Assembly: GCA_947500035.1 (NCBI GenBank) | Contig: CANMQP010000012.1 | Coordinates: 434,001-498,000, forward strand | Length of the DNA stretch: 64,000 nucleotides | Direction of reading: 5' to 3' | Origin: an uncultured Kiloniellaceae bacterium | Lineage (GTDB): Bacteria; Pseudomonadota; Alphaproteobacteria; Kiloniellales; Kiloniellaceae | Part shown: piece after piece, positions 44,138 to 52,853 of the stretch | How the letters are laid out: the number at the start of each line of letters is the position of its first letter | Numbering within the stretch: position 1 is the first letter of the stretch | Notes under the pieces: model-generated | Database searches by the model: none | Seen by the model: only the letters and a program-made list of their open reading frames with translations | Told to the model about the DNA's origin: nothing | Translations under genes and position numbers: made by a program

Positions 44138-44788
44138 ATGGCTTGGACGCGGGATGAAATGGCGGCACGCGCCGCAAAAGAACTCAGCGACGGCTTTTAT
44201 GTAAACCTGGGCATCGGCATTCCGACCCTGGTGGCCAATTACATCCCCGAGGGAATGCACGTCACGCTGCACAGCGAGAACGGCATGCTCGGCATCGGCC
44301 CCTTCCCTTACGAAGGCGAAGAAGACCCGGACCTGATCAACGCGGGCAAGCAGACCGTGACCGAGCTGCCCCACAGCTCTTACTTTGACAGCGCGGCAAG
44401 CTTCGGCATGATCCGCGGCGGACATATCAACCTGGCTATCCTGGGCGCCATGCAGGTTGCCGAGAACGGCGATCTGGCCAACTGGATGATCCCGGGCAAG
44501 CTGGTCAAGGGCATGGGCGGCGCCATGGATCTGGTGGCGGGCGTACAGCGCGTCGTCGTGGTCATGGACCACAATTCTAAAGCCGGTGATGTGAAGTTCC
44601 TGAAGGCCTGCGACCTGCCGCTGACCGGCACCCACGTGGTCGACCTGCTGATCACCGACATCGGAGTCTTCGACATCGATAAGAAAAACGGCGGGGTCAC
44701 CCTTATCGAGATCGCGCCAGGCGTTACCGTCGATGAAATTCGCGAACGCACGGAAGCAAGCTTCGAGGTCGCGCCAGGCCTCGCCTGA
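44138..44788 (+). CDS. 3-oxoacid CoA-transferase subunit B
   Basis: A 216-residue beta subunit. The catalytic Glu is in LHSENGMLGIGP (about residue 46), with GFYVNLGIGIPTLVANYIP before it and GAMDLVAGVQRVVVVMDH after it. It supplies the glutamyl-CoA intermediate of the transferase. GGAAA precedes the ATG. The subunits are separate here, not fused as in mitochondrial SCOT. Two or three stem-loops follow the stop. Confidence 0.94.
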   Translation: MAWTRDEMAARAAKELSDGFYVNLGIGIPTLVANYIPEGMHVTLHSENGMLGIGPFPYEGEEDPDLINAGKQTVTELPHSSYFDSAASFGMIRGGHINLAILGAMQVAENGDLANWMIPGKLVKGMGGAMDLVAGVQRVVVVMDHNSKAGDVKFLKACDLPLTGTHVVDLLITDIGVFDIDKKNGGVTLIEIAPGVTVDEIRERTEASFEVAPGLA

Positions 44789-44801
44789 TCAGTGCTAAAC
44801 G

Positions 44802-44906
44802 GGGTCCGCACAACCGGATCCTAATATAAGCTGGACAGGCTGCGTGAGGCACGGGCGGCAGATGACTAGCCGCCCACCTCGCGCAGGGCAGGGCTGCGTC
44901 TGCCCT
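44802..44906 (+). terminator. Cluster of stem-loops after the CoA-transferase genes
   Basis: Three hairpins follow one another: GGGTCCG/CGGATCC (44802-44821), a long one with GGGCGGC/GCCGCCC inside GCGTGAGG/CCTCGCGC (44842-44884), and AGGGCA/TGCCCT (44885-44906). No long T-tract follows any of them. They separate the CoA-transferase genes from the EamA genes. Confidence 0.6.
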
Positions 44907-44946
44907 CCTAGCTGAAGGGGCCCTAAATCTGTACCCTTCGCAGGGT

Positions 44947-45876
44947 ATGTCTCCGCCAAAACTTTCTTTCAGCCGCGTCGATGCGATCTCCGCGCCGCTG
45001 CAGGGCGCTCTTTTGATGACCCTTGCCGCGCTCGGGTTTTCGATCATGAACATCCTGATCCGCTATGCCGCGGATGAACTGCACCCGGTACAAATCGCCT
45101 TCTTTCGGAACTTCTTCGCCCTGGCGTTCGTCCTGCCCTGGCTGTTCCGCCACGGCCTGGCCGGACTCAGGACCGAGCGCCCGGGAATGCATCTGGCGCG
45201 GTCCGTGGTCGGCCTCTCGGCGATGTTCTGCTGGTTTACCTCGATTACCATCCTGCCCCTCGCCGAGGCCGTAGCCCTGAACTTCACGGTTCCCCTCTTT
45301 GCCACCGCAGGCGCTTTCTTCATCCTGCGCGAAGCAGTCGGCATGCGCCGCTGGTCGGCGACCCTGGCCGGCTTTCTCGGCGTGATCGTCATCCTGCGGC
45401 CCGGCTTTGTTGAGATCACACCTGCCATGGCGATGCCGGTCATCGCCGCCGGCTTCATGGCCGGATCGGTGCTCTTAGTCAAAACCCTCTCGCGGACCGA
45501 AGACACCGTGGCAATGGTGCTGATTATGAACCTGATCATGACGCCCTTGTCCCTGATTCCGGCGCTCTTCGTCTGGGAGTGGCCGAGCTGGACCGTACTG
45601 GGCTACCTGACCCTGATCGGGCTGGTGGCGACGATCGCCCATCTGGCCCTGACCAAATCCTACCGGCTGGCCGACGCTTCGGCGGTAATCCCCTTCGATT
45701 ATGCCCGCCTGCCGTTCGTCGCCTTCTTTGCGTATTTCGCCTTCGGTGAGGTGCCCGACGAATGGACCTGGATCGGCGCAGGCATCATCGCGGCTTCAGC
45801 CATCTATATTGCGCAGCGGGAGGCCAAGGTTGCGCGTGAACGTACTGCTGCCGAGGCACCGCGGGCGCAAATTTGA
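44947..45876 (+). CDS. EamA family (DMT superfamily) transporter
   Basis: A 309-residue membrane protein with ten hydrophobic segments in two EamA repeats; GALLMTLAALGFSIMNILIRY and PVQIAFFRNFFALAFVLPWL open the first. Family members export metabolites or take up small organics; the substrate cannot be told. Its stop TGA shares a base with the ATG of the next EamA gene, so the two are coupled and could form a heteromeric pair or have parallel substrates. Confidence 0.88.
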   Translation: MSPPKLSFSRVDAISAPLQGALLMTLAALGFSIMNILIRYAADELHPVQIAFFRNFFALAFVLPWLFRHGLAGLRTERPGMHLARSVVGLSAMFCWFTSITILPLAEAVALNFTVPLFATAGAFFILREAVGMRRWSATLAGFLGVIVILRPGFVEITPAMAMPVIAAGFMAGSVLLVKTLSRTEDTVAMVLIMNLIMTPLSLIPALFVWEWPSWTVLGYLTLIGLVATIAHLALTKSYRLADASAVIPFDYARLPFVAFFAYFAFGEVPDEWTWIGAGIIAASAIYIAQREAKVARERTAAEAPRAQI

Positions 45877-46808
45877 TGGCATCGACGCAAAGCGAAGCCC
45901 GGAAGAAGGCCTGGCGCCTGCTCTCGCCGAACCATCGTGGCGCCATATGGATGCTGGGCGCAACGGCGGGTTTCACGGTCAACGGCGCACTGGTGAAAAC
46001 CCTCTCGCAGCTCGATATGGATGCCTTTCAGATCAGCTTTGCCCGCGCCTTGTTCGCGCTTCTGGCGATCCTGCCTTTCGTCTGGCGCGAACGGCGGACG
46101 GTCTTGATCAGTAAGCACTGGGGTATCCATATGGTACGCGCGCTCTCCGGCGCGATTGCCATGATCTGCGGTTACTACGCGGTCTCGAAGATGCCGCTCG
46201 CCGATGTGACGGCATTGGGTTTCACGCAACCGCTCTTTACGACACTGCTGGCCTTTCTGCTGCTGGCGGAGGTCGTGCGTTGGCGGCGCTGGACCGCAAC
46301 CTTCGTTGGATTCCTGGGTGTTCTGGTGATTGTGCGGCCCGGAGCCGACAGCTTTGAGCCTACCGCCTTGGCCGCGCTCGCCATGGCCTTTGGCATCGCC
46401 CTGGCGGTCACCCTGGTCAAACGCTTTCCCGACGGCGAGAGCAGTGTGACCATGTTGCTGATCTTCTGCATCACCTCCATCGTCCTTACCGCGCCGCCAG
46501 CGTTTTACCTCTGGCGGGAACCCAGTCTTTATGAGTTCGGATTGCTCTGTGGTGTCGGCGTGGTCGGTATCGGATCCCAGGCCATGATCATCCAGGCCTA
46601 CCGCAATGGTGAAGCCTCCTTCGTCGCACCCTTCGACTATACGAAACTCCTGCTCGCGGGTGCCATAGGCTATCTGCTATTCGATGAGCTGCCCGACGGC
46701 TGGACCTGGCTCGGCGCGGTCATCATCGTTGCCTCGACGCTTTACATCGTACAGCGCGAGTCGCAACAGGGCCGTGATCGCAGCACGCCGCCGCAATCCC
46801 GCCTGTAG
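45876..46808 (+). CDS. EamA family (DMT superfamily) transporter
   Basis: A 310-residue homologue of the preceding gene with the same ten-segment plan (GAIWMLGATAGFTVNGALVKTL, QISFARALFALLAILPFV, and AGAIGYLLFDELPDGWTWLG in the second repeat). The ATG at 45876 overlaps the previous stop (TGATG). The pair looks like a local duplication that has since diverged. It converges with the YkvA gene, with 9 bp between stops. Confidence 0.88.
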   Translation: MASTQSEARKKAWRLLSPNHRGAIWMLGATAGFTVNGALVKTLSQLDMDAFQISFARALFALLAILPFVWRERRTVLISKHWGIHMVRALSGAIAMICGYYAVSKMPLADVTALGFTQPLFTTLLAFLLLAEVVRWRRWTATFVGFLGVLVIVRPGADSFEPTALAALAMAFGIALAVTLVKRFPDGESSVTMLLIFCITSIVLTAPPAFYLWREPSLYEFGLLCGVGVVGIGSQAMIIQAYRNGEASFVAPFDYTKLLLAGAIGYLLFDELPDGWTWLGAVIIVASTLYIVQRESQQGRDRSTPPQSRL

Positions 46809-46817
46809 GGTCTGGAG

Positions 46818-47309
46818 CTATTCGGTGGAGAAAGTTTCGCGCTCGGCAGACTCCCATTCATCGGAATCCGGTTCGTCCGACTCCGACAGAGTGTCCTTCG
46901 CCCGTGCGCGGTGCTCCTCTTTCATATGTCCGGAGATCGCCCGAAGGGCAGCAAGAATGACCGTTGCATCGTCGGTAAAACCGAGCCCGGCGACAAAGTC
47001 GGGGATCATATCAGCGGGCACCACAAAGTATGCCAGGGCGCCCATCAATGTGGCCCGCACCCAGACCGGCGTCTTGCGATCCGTCGCGCAGAAATAGCCC
47101 GCCACGGCATCTTCCATGAAGGGAACCTTGCCGATAGTGGAGCGGACCTTCGGCCAGAAGCCGCGCTTGACCTTCTTTTCGTCGCGTTTCATCCGCGCCG
47201 GAGAGACCGGCACAAGGGCCCGCCCGGCAAGGGCTTCCTGGTAGAGTGCGGCTTCGTCCTCGGAGGCCTGCGGTTTGGTGGCCTCGGAGTTTGGCTGATC
47301 TGTCGACAT
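46818..47309 (-). CDS. YkvA family (DUF1232) protein
   Basis: A 163-residue protein whose DUF1232 core is VRATLMGALAYFVVPADMIPDFVAGLGFTDDATVILAALRAI (residues about 75-120), a short membrane-associated hairpin. The N- and C-terminal parts are charged and low-complexity, and the C-terminus is acidic. The function is unknown. The start MSTDQPNSEATKP at 47309 is supported only by the frame. It is convergent with the EamA pair. Confidence 0.8.
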   Translation of the reverse strand: MSTDQPNSEATKPQASEDEAALYQEALAGRALVPVSPARMKRDEKKVKRGFWPKVRSTIGKVPFMEDAVAGYFCATDRKTPVWVRATLMGALAYFVVPADMIPDFVAGLGFTDDATVILAALRAISGHMKEEHRARAKDTLSESDEPDSDEWESAERETFSTE

Positions 47310-47641
47310 GGCCTAGATATGGGAGTTTTGGGCAAAAATCGCAATATCTCTGTCGGCAAGTGCCCGCGGTGGCAGGTTCACTGGCAGTTTTGCGAGGTTT
47401 GCAGGTGTTTCGCGCAGGCACGGATTTGATCAAGACTTTCTGGAGGTTCGCCGGGTTCGGTGCGCGAATGGCGATGGGAGCAAAACACCGCTCGAGGCGT
47501 TTGAGCCGATGTCAGCTCCCGTTCGGCCACAAGCTATCGCCTTCGCTTGCGGCTTCTGCTATAGACCCGCGCGAGGTTAATCACCGGCAAAACAATAAGC
47601 GAAACGAAGGCTCACGGCCTGTCGACAAAGGAGCAAGAGGA
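47310..47641. other. Intergenic region between YkvA and SDR genes
   Basis: 332 bp without a supported gene. An open frame runs through it into the SDR gene but resembles no protein. Its last part carries AAGGAGCAAGAGGA, the ribosome site of the SDR gene. I see no clear promoter or strong hairpin. Confidence 0.5.
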
Positions 47642-48397
47642 ATGGACGTTAAGGGACTAGCGGCAATCATCACCGGCGGCGGATCGGGCCTGGGCGCCGA
47701 GACGGCTCGTTATCTGGCGAAGGCCGGTGCCAAGGTCACCGTACTGGATCTGAACCCCGAAACCGTCGAGGCGGTCGCGGCGGAGACCGGCGGACTGGGG
47801 ATTGCCTGTGACGTGGGATCGGCCGAAGAGCTGGAAGCCGCGGTCGCCAAGGCGCGTAAAGCGCATGGACCCTGCCGCATTGCCGTGAACTGCGCCGGCA
47901 TTGCTCCCGCCAAGCGGATTGTCGGCCGCGGCGGCGCCATGCCCCTGGAAGACTTCGAAAAAGTCATTAAGGTCAATCTGATCGGCAGCTTCAATCTGAT
48001 GCGTCTGGCGGCGGCCGAGATGCTTGCGGAAGAGCCGCTGGATGACGGCGAGCGCGGTGTCATCATTTCCACCTCGTCGATCGCGGGCGAGGAAGGCCAG
48101 TTGGGTCAGGTTGCCTACGCCGCCTCCAAGGCCGGCATCACAGGCATGATGCTACCGGCGGCGCGCGAGTTTGCGAAGAACGGTGTACGGGTTCTGACCA
48201 TCGCGCCAGGCCTGATCGGCACGCCGTTGCTGCTCAATATGCCGCAGGAGGTGCAAGACAATCTGGCCGGCCAGGTGCCCTTTCCCCACCGCTTCGGACG
48301 CCCGGACGAATTCGCCCGGCTGGTCCTGCATATCTGCGAAAACGTCATGCTGAACGCCGCGTCCTTTCGCCTGGACGGCGCCATGCGCATGCAGTAA
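47642..48397 (+). CDS. Short-chain dehydrogenase, 3-hydroxyacyl-CoA dehydrogenase type 2-like
   Basis: A 251-residue SDR. The cofactor site is ITGGGSGLGAETARYLAKAGAKVTVLDL (Asp after beta-2 favours NAD), NCAGIAPAKRI follows, the catalytic Ser is in IISTSSIAGEEGQLGQ, and YAASKAG gives Tyr and Lys. The YAASKAGITGMMLPAAREFAKNGVRVLTIAPGL stretch and the insert DGERGVIISTSS match the HSD17B10 subgroup, which oxidises short 3-hydroxyacyl-CoAs. The ATG at 47642 has an excellent AAGGAG. Upstream in-frame codons to 47246 are not used. Confidence 0.9.
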   Translation: MDVKGLAAIITGGGSGLGAETARYLAKAGAKVTVLDLNPETVEAVAAETGGLGIACDVGSAEELEAAVAKARKAHGPCRIAVNCAGIAPAKRIVGRGGAMPLEDFEKVIKVNLIGSFNLMRLAAAEMLAEEPLDDGERGVIISTSSIAGEEGQLGQVAYAASKAGITGMMLPAAREFAKNGVRVLTIAPGLIGTPLLLNMPQEVQDNLAGQVPFPHRFGRPDEFARLVLHICENVMLNAASFRLDGAMRMQ

Positions 48398-48422
48398 CGC
48401 GATTTCATCGCGCATCATAGGT

Positions 48423-48451
48423 AAAAAAAGGGACCGGCATTGCCGGTCCCT
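48423..48451 (-). terminator. Rho-independent terminator for phhB
   Basis: A GGGACCGGCA/TGCCGGTCCC palindrome flanked on the left by AAAAAAA, so the minus-strand RNA ends in a G-C stem plus UUUUUUU. It is a strong terminator for the minus-strand phhB and perhaps a weak one for the SDR gene from the other side. Confidence 0.9.
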
Positions 48452-48480
48452 CTTGTCATTGCGGCCTTAAGACCGGGACG

Positions 48481-48774
48481 TCATGAAGCGGCGAAACCAT
48501 CCATACGCTTGGCCAGTTTTACGTCAAGTTCGGAAAGTCCGTCACAATCATGCGTGGTCAGAACAACCTCGACCCGGTTGTAGACGTTGAACCACTCCGG
48601 ATGATGATTCATCTTCTCGGCAACCAGCGCGGCCCGGTTCATGAAACCCCAGGCCTCGATAAAGTCTTTGAATTTAAACGATTTTTGAATCGCATCGCGG
48701 CCCTCGACCTCTTGCCAGTCCGTCAACTCGGCCAAAGCCGCGGCGCGCGCAGCCGTGCTAAGCTTCTCGGCCAT
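48481..48774 (-). CDS. phhB: Pterin-4a-carbinolamine dehydratase
   Basis: A 97-residue protein (PCD/DCoH fold). The catalytic motif is [29 protein letters not shown], with the paired His and the later His of the active site. It dehydrates 4a-hydroxytetrahydrobiopterin and recycles the pterin cofactor of aromatic hydroxylases. No phenylalanine hydroxylase gene is nearby. It ends at a strong terminator. Confidence 0.93.
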   Translation of the reverse strand: MAEKLSTAARAAALAELTDWQEVEGRDAIQKSFKFKDFIEAWGFMNRAALVAEKMNHHPEWFNVYNRVEVVLTTHDCDGLSELDVKLAKRMDGFAAS

Positions 48775-49026
48775 AAGATTTCCTCTTTAGCAGTGGGGAT
48801 GCATAGGGTATCTGGGGGCGCCGCATGCGACAACAAGCAAGCGGCGAAAAGGCTGAGACGAGAACGGCCGGCCTGACGCATGATAATCGCTGCACCGCGG
48901 CAAAGCTGTTATCGAGGAAAAGTGTCAAGCCCCAGCGCCTTTCTCTTCCTATATGCTAAGGAGGCTGGCAGATGACTTCTCCAGCTTTCAGCCAAACGAC
49001 GGTCAGACTCCAGGGTCAGGGAAAGT

Positions 49027-49449
49027 ATGGCACATCTACACGACATCGGGCGCTACACCACGCCGCCAGAATTGTCCGATCTTGAAGCGCAGGCGCGGGA
49101 AGCCTACGCAACGATCCCGGCGGAACTCAGGAATTATGTCGGAAGTGTCGTCATTCAGGTGACCGACTTCCCGGACGACGAGACCCTGGAACTGATGGAA
49201 TGCGAATCGCCTTTCGACCTGCTGGGCCTTTATAAAGGTATCGACCTGACACAAAAGAGTGTGTTGGACAGTCCTGAAGATCTCGATATGATCTTTTTGT
49301 ACCGCCGCCCGATCCTGGACTATTGGTGTGAAACCGGCGAAGATTTGGTTCACATCGTCAGGCATGTTCTCATTCATGAAATCGGCCATCACTTTGGCCT
49401 TTCTGACGATGACATGGAAAGAATTGAACAAAACGAGGCTTTTCGTTAA
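49027..49449 (+). CDS. Metallopeptidase family (zincin-like) protein
   Basis: A 140-residue protein with the zinc motif HEIGHHFGLSDDDMERIE in its last 25 residues, preceded by LVHIVRHVLI. The N-terminal region contains the family segment ECESPFDLLGLYKGI and IFLYRRPILDYW. This compact minigluzincin-like family is common in proteobacteria and actinobacteria, without a defined substrate. GGGAAAGT lies before the ATG. The 252-bp gap upstream shows no gene. Confidence 0.88.
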   Translation: MAHLHDIGRYTTPPELSDLEAQAREAYATIPAELRNYVGSVVIQVTDFPDDETLELMECESPFDLLGLYKGIDLTQKSVLDSPEDLDMIFLYRRPILDYWCETGEDLVHIVRHVLIHEIGHHFGLSDDDMERIEQNEAFR

Positions 49450-49567
49450 GTTAAGAGTAAACTAAGAGTTGAATTTAGTCTTTAATTGATTCGCGACTAA
49501 AGTTTTTATTAAATATTCCTTGCTATAGTGTTTAAACTCAAGTGCTCCTGTAGGGATTGAACGAGAG

Positions 49568-50236
49568 ATGACTATAGGTACTCCAGGGATCGTGAGTTTG
49601 GTTGGCGCCTTGACGCTGATTCCGAATCTCGCCTGGAGTATGGATCTCGAAGAATTGGTCCCCGGAAGCTTTTTCGCCGAAAATCGCGCCTGGAACGCTA
49701 GCACCGCAAACGACGATGTCGCGGCCGCAACCGCGTTCGATCTTCAGGTTGATCGCCAGATGCTGTCTGAGAGCCAGACCTACGGGCTTTCACCCACCAG
49801 CAGCGAGAGCGGCGTCGCCTTCTTCACACCCCGGTTTGCCGGCCTGCAAGGCAGCGTGGGCTACCGCCCGGACGACCTGGGATCGGACAGCGCGCCGCAA
49901 TTCGGGGTGAACTGGACGATTAACGTGGCGCCCGATGCGCAGATCGCGGCTACGACCAGCTACGAACTGAACAAGAGTGGCTTCGATATCGGCGCCAGGT
50001 ATGCGCAAGGTCCGTGGGAGCTTCAGCTGATGTACGGCAGCAGCGAAGGCGAGACCGAGTTGGAGGAAATCGAGTCCCTGGCCCTGTCAGCGGGCTACGC
50101 GGTTGGTCCGGGAATCAGCTTTACAGGCGTCCTCGGCGCTGCAGACCGGAATAGTTCCGCCGAGGAAAACAAGAGCACCGATGACCGGAAAAACGAGGAT
50201 TTCTGGGTCGTCACGGGTGTCAAAATCAGATTTTAA
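49568..50236 (+). CDS. Small porin-like outer-membrane protein
   Basis: A 222-residue protein with a signal peptide (MTIGTPGIVSLVGALTLIPNLAWS). The rest alternates like beta strands: ESGVAFFTPRFAGLQGSVGYRPDD, YELNKSGFDIGARYAQGPWELQLMYG, and the C-terminal strand DFWVVTGVKIRF ending in Phe. These features match the end of alphaproteobacterial general porins, but the protein has only about half their length, so it may be a small barrel or a truncated porin. The upstream region is AT-rich. No partner gene is nearby. Confidence 0.65.
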   Translation: MTIGTPGIVSLVGALTLIPNLAWSMDLEELVPGSFFAENRAWNASTANDDVAAATAFDLQVDRQMLSESQTYGLSPTSSESGVAFFTPRFAGLQGSVGYRPDDLGSDSAPQFGVNWTINVAPDAQIAATTSYELNKSGFDIGARYAQGPWELQLMYGSSEGETELEEIESLALSAGYAVGPGISFTGVLGAADRNSSAEENKSTDDRKNEDFWVVTGVKIRF

Positions 50237-50378
50237 GTCAATAGCTTAATCAAGAGTGCATCACGTTTAGTTTCGCCTCTGGTAGCTGTAGCCTCCGGCA
50301 TATCCGAACACCTTCCGCTTTGCAAAGGCTGCCTCGGATCCTGTCTGGAATTATCCGTTAGATTGGACGAAACACGCG

Positions 50379-50993
50379 CTATATCAAAGCCTTAACTCTG
50401 GTTCTCAGCTCAGGCAGAACTTCCTCCTCGAACCAGGGGTTCTTCCGTAACCACAGGGTAGAACGCCAGCTCGGATGCGGTGTGGGTAAAAACGCCGGCT
50501 GGTAATCCCGCCAGTGCCTGACCGTCTCGGTCAGGGTCTTCTTCTTACGCTTACCCAGATAAAATCCCTGGGCGTACTGCCCGACCAGAAGGGTCAGCGC
50601 GATGTTCGGCAGGCCGGCCCGCAGCGGCCCATGCCACAGAGGCGCACACTCCGGACGGGGCGGATTATCGCCGCCTTTGGGATTGCGGCCGGGGTAACAA
50701 AAACCCATTGGAATTATGGCGATACGGCTCTCGTCATAGAAAGTCTCGCTGTCAAGGTCCAGCCATTCGCGCAGACGATTGCCGGATGCATCGTTCCAGG
50801 GAATCCCGCTTTCGTGGACTTTCGTGCCGGGCGCCTGGCCAACGATCATGACGCGCGCGCTGGCCTGCGCGCGCATGACGGGTCTCGGACCGAGCGGGAG
50901 CTGCTCTTCGCAAACCCGGCAGGCTCTTGCCTGCCGCAGGGTTTCAGCCAGTTCGGGCGGTGGGCCGGCGTGTTCGCTGTCCGTCTCGGTCAC
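50379..50993 (-). CDS. Uracil-DNA glycosylase superfamily protein
   Basis: A 204-residue protein with UDG motif A in VMIVGQAPGTKVHESGIPWNDASGNRLREWL and motif B in PTPHPSWRSTLW. Cys residues in ARACRVCEEQL, FCYPG and PECAPLW could hold an iron-sulfur cluster as in family 4 enzymes. It likely removes uracil or another base lesion from DNA, though the KVHESGIPW insertion marks a distinct subgroup. It is alone on its strand, with no operon. Confidence 0.82.
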   Translation of the reverse strand: MTETDSEHAGPPPELAETLRQARACRVCEEQLPLGPRPVMRAQASARVMIVGQAPGTKVHESGIPWNDASGNRLREWLDLDSETFYDESRIAIIPMGFCYPGRNPKGGDNPPRPECAPLWHGPLRAGLPNIALTLLVGQYAQGFYLGKRKKKTLTETVRHWRDYQPAFLPTPHPSWRSTLWLRKNPWFEEEVLPELRTRVKALI

Positions 50994-51142
50994 GTCTGAA
51001 ACCAGATCTCAAGTGAAGGCTCCAGGCAGTTTAACGCCAAGACGGCCGCTAAACACGCTCTATGCGGTGCCCTTCGCGCGAACGTGATGCCCGCTTCACA
51101 TCCTGGCCTAACACCCTCGCCCGCTTGAATGATCCATCCCCA

Positions 51143-52732
51143 CTACTCGCTCGCAACAAAAGCCAGGGCCTGGCGCGCCGTGCGCAGGCTGTGGCGGCGT
51201 TTCAGAGGCGAATTGAGGAAGCGGTTCAAACCGGCCGCGAGCGTTTCCGCGGTTTCAGCTGCAGGACCGGCCGCCAGTTCATCCGCGATGGCCATGGTCA
51301 GTTTTACCTGATGGCAGGCGACGATGTACTCGAACTGACCATGATCGAGCAAATTCTCGACGTTATGACATACAAATGCCACAGGATCGGTCACCCGCCA
51401 GGGGCCCATTTCGAAATGGCGGTCGATGTAGCGCGCATTGCGTCCGGCGAAGCAGGCCATCTGTAAAAGACCCTGAGGCCAAAGTTCGGGACTGCGCGTA
51501 CAGAGATGCCGGACCGCGTTCGAGAAAGTCACCCCGTGGGTGAAATCGAGCCAGGAGACGTTGTTCGAGATCGAGCCCGTGGTCCGTCCCTGGAGCGGGA
51601 GATCGAAGCTCACAAGATTTTGGGCATTGGCGCCCAGCAGGGCCGCATAGAGCGGCTCGACCGCGCCCCCCGACTCCAGGGCACGCTCGAGGGCCTGTTC
51701 GACGCTCAGGCCGACGAAGTCCGCAGCCGCGACGCCGCGGGTTCCCGCATCGGCCCAGCGGCTCAAGACATCGGCGTAGTGGCGGAATTCAGGCAGCAGA
51801 TCCTCGCGGCTGGCGTAGATCAGCGAGCGGGTCAGCGCCAGCAGCAGCGGCTCGGTCACCTCCGGTCCCAATGCGCCAATCAGCTCTCCGGTCTTTACGA
51901 CATAGATCGCGGAGTGGCCGAAGTCGGCATAGTGCGCGAGCGCCGCGCGGGCAAAAGCGGGCTCCAGCTCGGCGAAACTCAGCCCCGCCTCGAGCGCGCC
52001 GCGCAGGAGGCGCACCGCCTGATCCTCATCCTCGGCCTCGATGGCTTCGACAAAAGCCTCGGGATCGTAGGGCGCCGTTCCCCCGGCAAAGGGGAAATGA
52101 GGTTCGCGCAGGGCATCCCAGGCAAAGTGGCCAATGCTCTCGACTAGCGGCACCAGAGCGGCGGCAGCATCGTCCCGCCCCTCCACGCCCTGGTCCAGCA
52201 GCCGCTGCCGGATCGCCAGCCAGTCGGGCGCCGCGGCAATGGCGTGGGTCGTTCCGAACTCGAAACGATCATGCTGCCAGGCAATGACCTTCCGCAGGGC
52301 TTCCAGCGGGTCGGCACCGGCCAGGCTGAGGCGGGAAAGTTCGCGGGCGATACGGTCGTATTCGTGTTTGTCGACGGCCTCGCGCAGATTGGCCTCCGCC
52401 GCCGCGACCTTTTCTTCCTGGGGCGGCTCGGTCAGATCCAGCCAGATTTCGTCGCCGTCGATGCGGACCGGGTAGCGCCGCAACTTATCGCCACCGACCA
52501 GGGTCTCGCCGCTCTCAAGGTCGAATTTCCAGTTATGCCAGTTGCAGGTCAGGATGCAGCCATCGGTCAAGCTCCCCTCCTTGAGAGGATAGCCCTCGTG
52601 CGGGCAGCGGTTATTGCAGGCGAAGACGCCCTTCGGGCCGTTGAAGAGCACAATCTGTTTGCCTTCCAGCCGGACCAACTCAGCCCCCTTTTTTGAGAGC
52701 TCGCTGTAGCTGCCTGCCCGTACAAATGCCAT
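51143..52732 (-). CDS. Rieske [2Fe-2S] protein with a long C-terminal domain of unknown function
   Basis: A 529-residue protein. The N-terminal 100 residues are a Rieske domain with RCPHEGYPL and TCNWHNWKFD, so both CxH pairs (C-x-H and C-x2-H) are present. The remaining 430 residues are mostly helical, with His-containing stretches such as AALAHYADFGHSAIYVVK and FVCHNVENLLDHG. I do not recognise this part; a faint likeness to questin-oxidase proteins is only an impression. An oxidoreductase is likely. It is divergent from the SufR-like Fe-S regulator across 121 bp. Confidence 0.75.
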   Translation of the reverse strand: MAFVRAGSYSELSKKGAELVRLEGKQIVLFNGPKGVFACNNRCPHEGYPLKEGSLTDGCILTCNWHNWKFDLESGETLVGGDKLRRYPVRIDGDEIWLDLTEPPQEEKVAAAEANLREAVDKHEYDRIARELSRLSLAGADPLEALRKVIAWQHDRFEFGTTHAIAAAPDWLAIRQRLLDQGVEGRDDAAAALVPLVESIGHFAWDALREPHFPFAGGTAPYDPEAFVEAIEAEDEDQAVRLLRGALEAGLSFAELEPAFARAALAHYADFGHSAIYVVKTGELIGALGPEVTEPLLLALTRSLIYASREDLLPEFRHYADVLSRWADAGTRGVAAADFVGLSVEQALERALESGGAVEPLYAALLGANAQNLVSFDLPLQGRTTGSISNNVSWLDFTHGVTFSNAVRHLCTRSPELWPQGLLQMACFAGRNARYIDRHFEMGPWRVTDPVAFVCHNVENLLDHGQFEYIVACHQVKLTMAIADELAAGPAAETAETLAAGLNRFLNSPLKRRHSLRTARQALAFVASE

Positions 52733-52755
52733 GGATCCGCCCTTTCAGCTTATTA

Positions 52756-52773
52756 AGAAAGTTTTTTCTTTCT
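52756..52773. promoter_or_regulatory. Inverted repeat between the Rieske and regulator genes
   Basis: AGAAAG and CTTTCT face each other across TTTTTT, 24 bp upstream of the Rieske start. It is the only dyad I see in the divergent gap and a candidate operator for the adjacent regulator. Confidence 0.45.
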
Positions 52774-52853
52774 AAATTCAATCTGATCCTGTTGGCGAGC
52801 TTTTGCAAGAATTTTCTTTTGGAATAGCCGCCGAAATTCTATAGGTGAAGTCT

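Noticed and set aside
47246-48397. A longer SDR with a 132-residue N-terminal extension
   Set aside because: The extension has no family likeness and overlaps the YkvA gene, while the ATG at 47642 has a strong AAGGAG site.
48953-49162. A small gene upstream of the zincin gene
   Set aside because: The frame overlaps the zincin coding region, and the peptide shows no recognisable features.
52784-52810. A second RpoE-type promoter (TGATCC) upstream of the SufR-like gene
   Set aside because: At the required 18-bp spacing the sequence reads AGAA, not TAWR.
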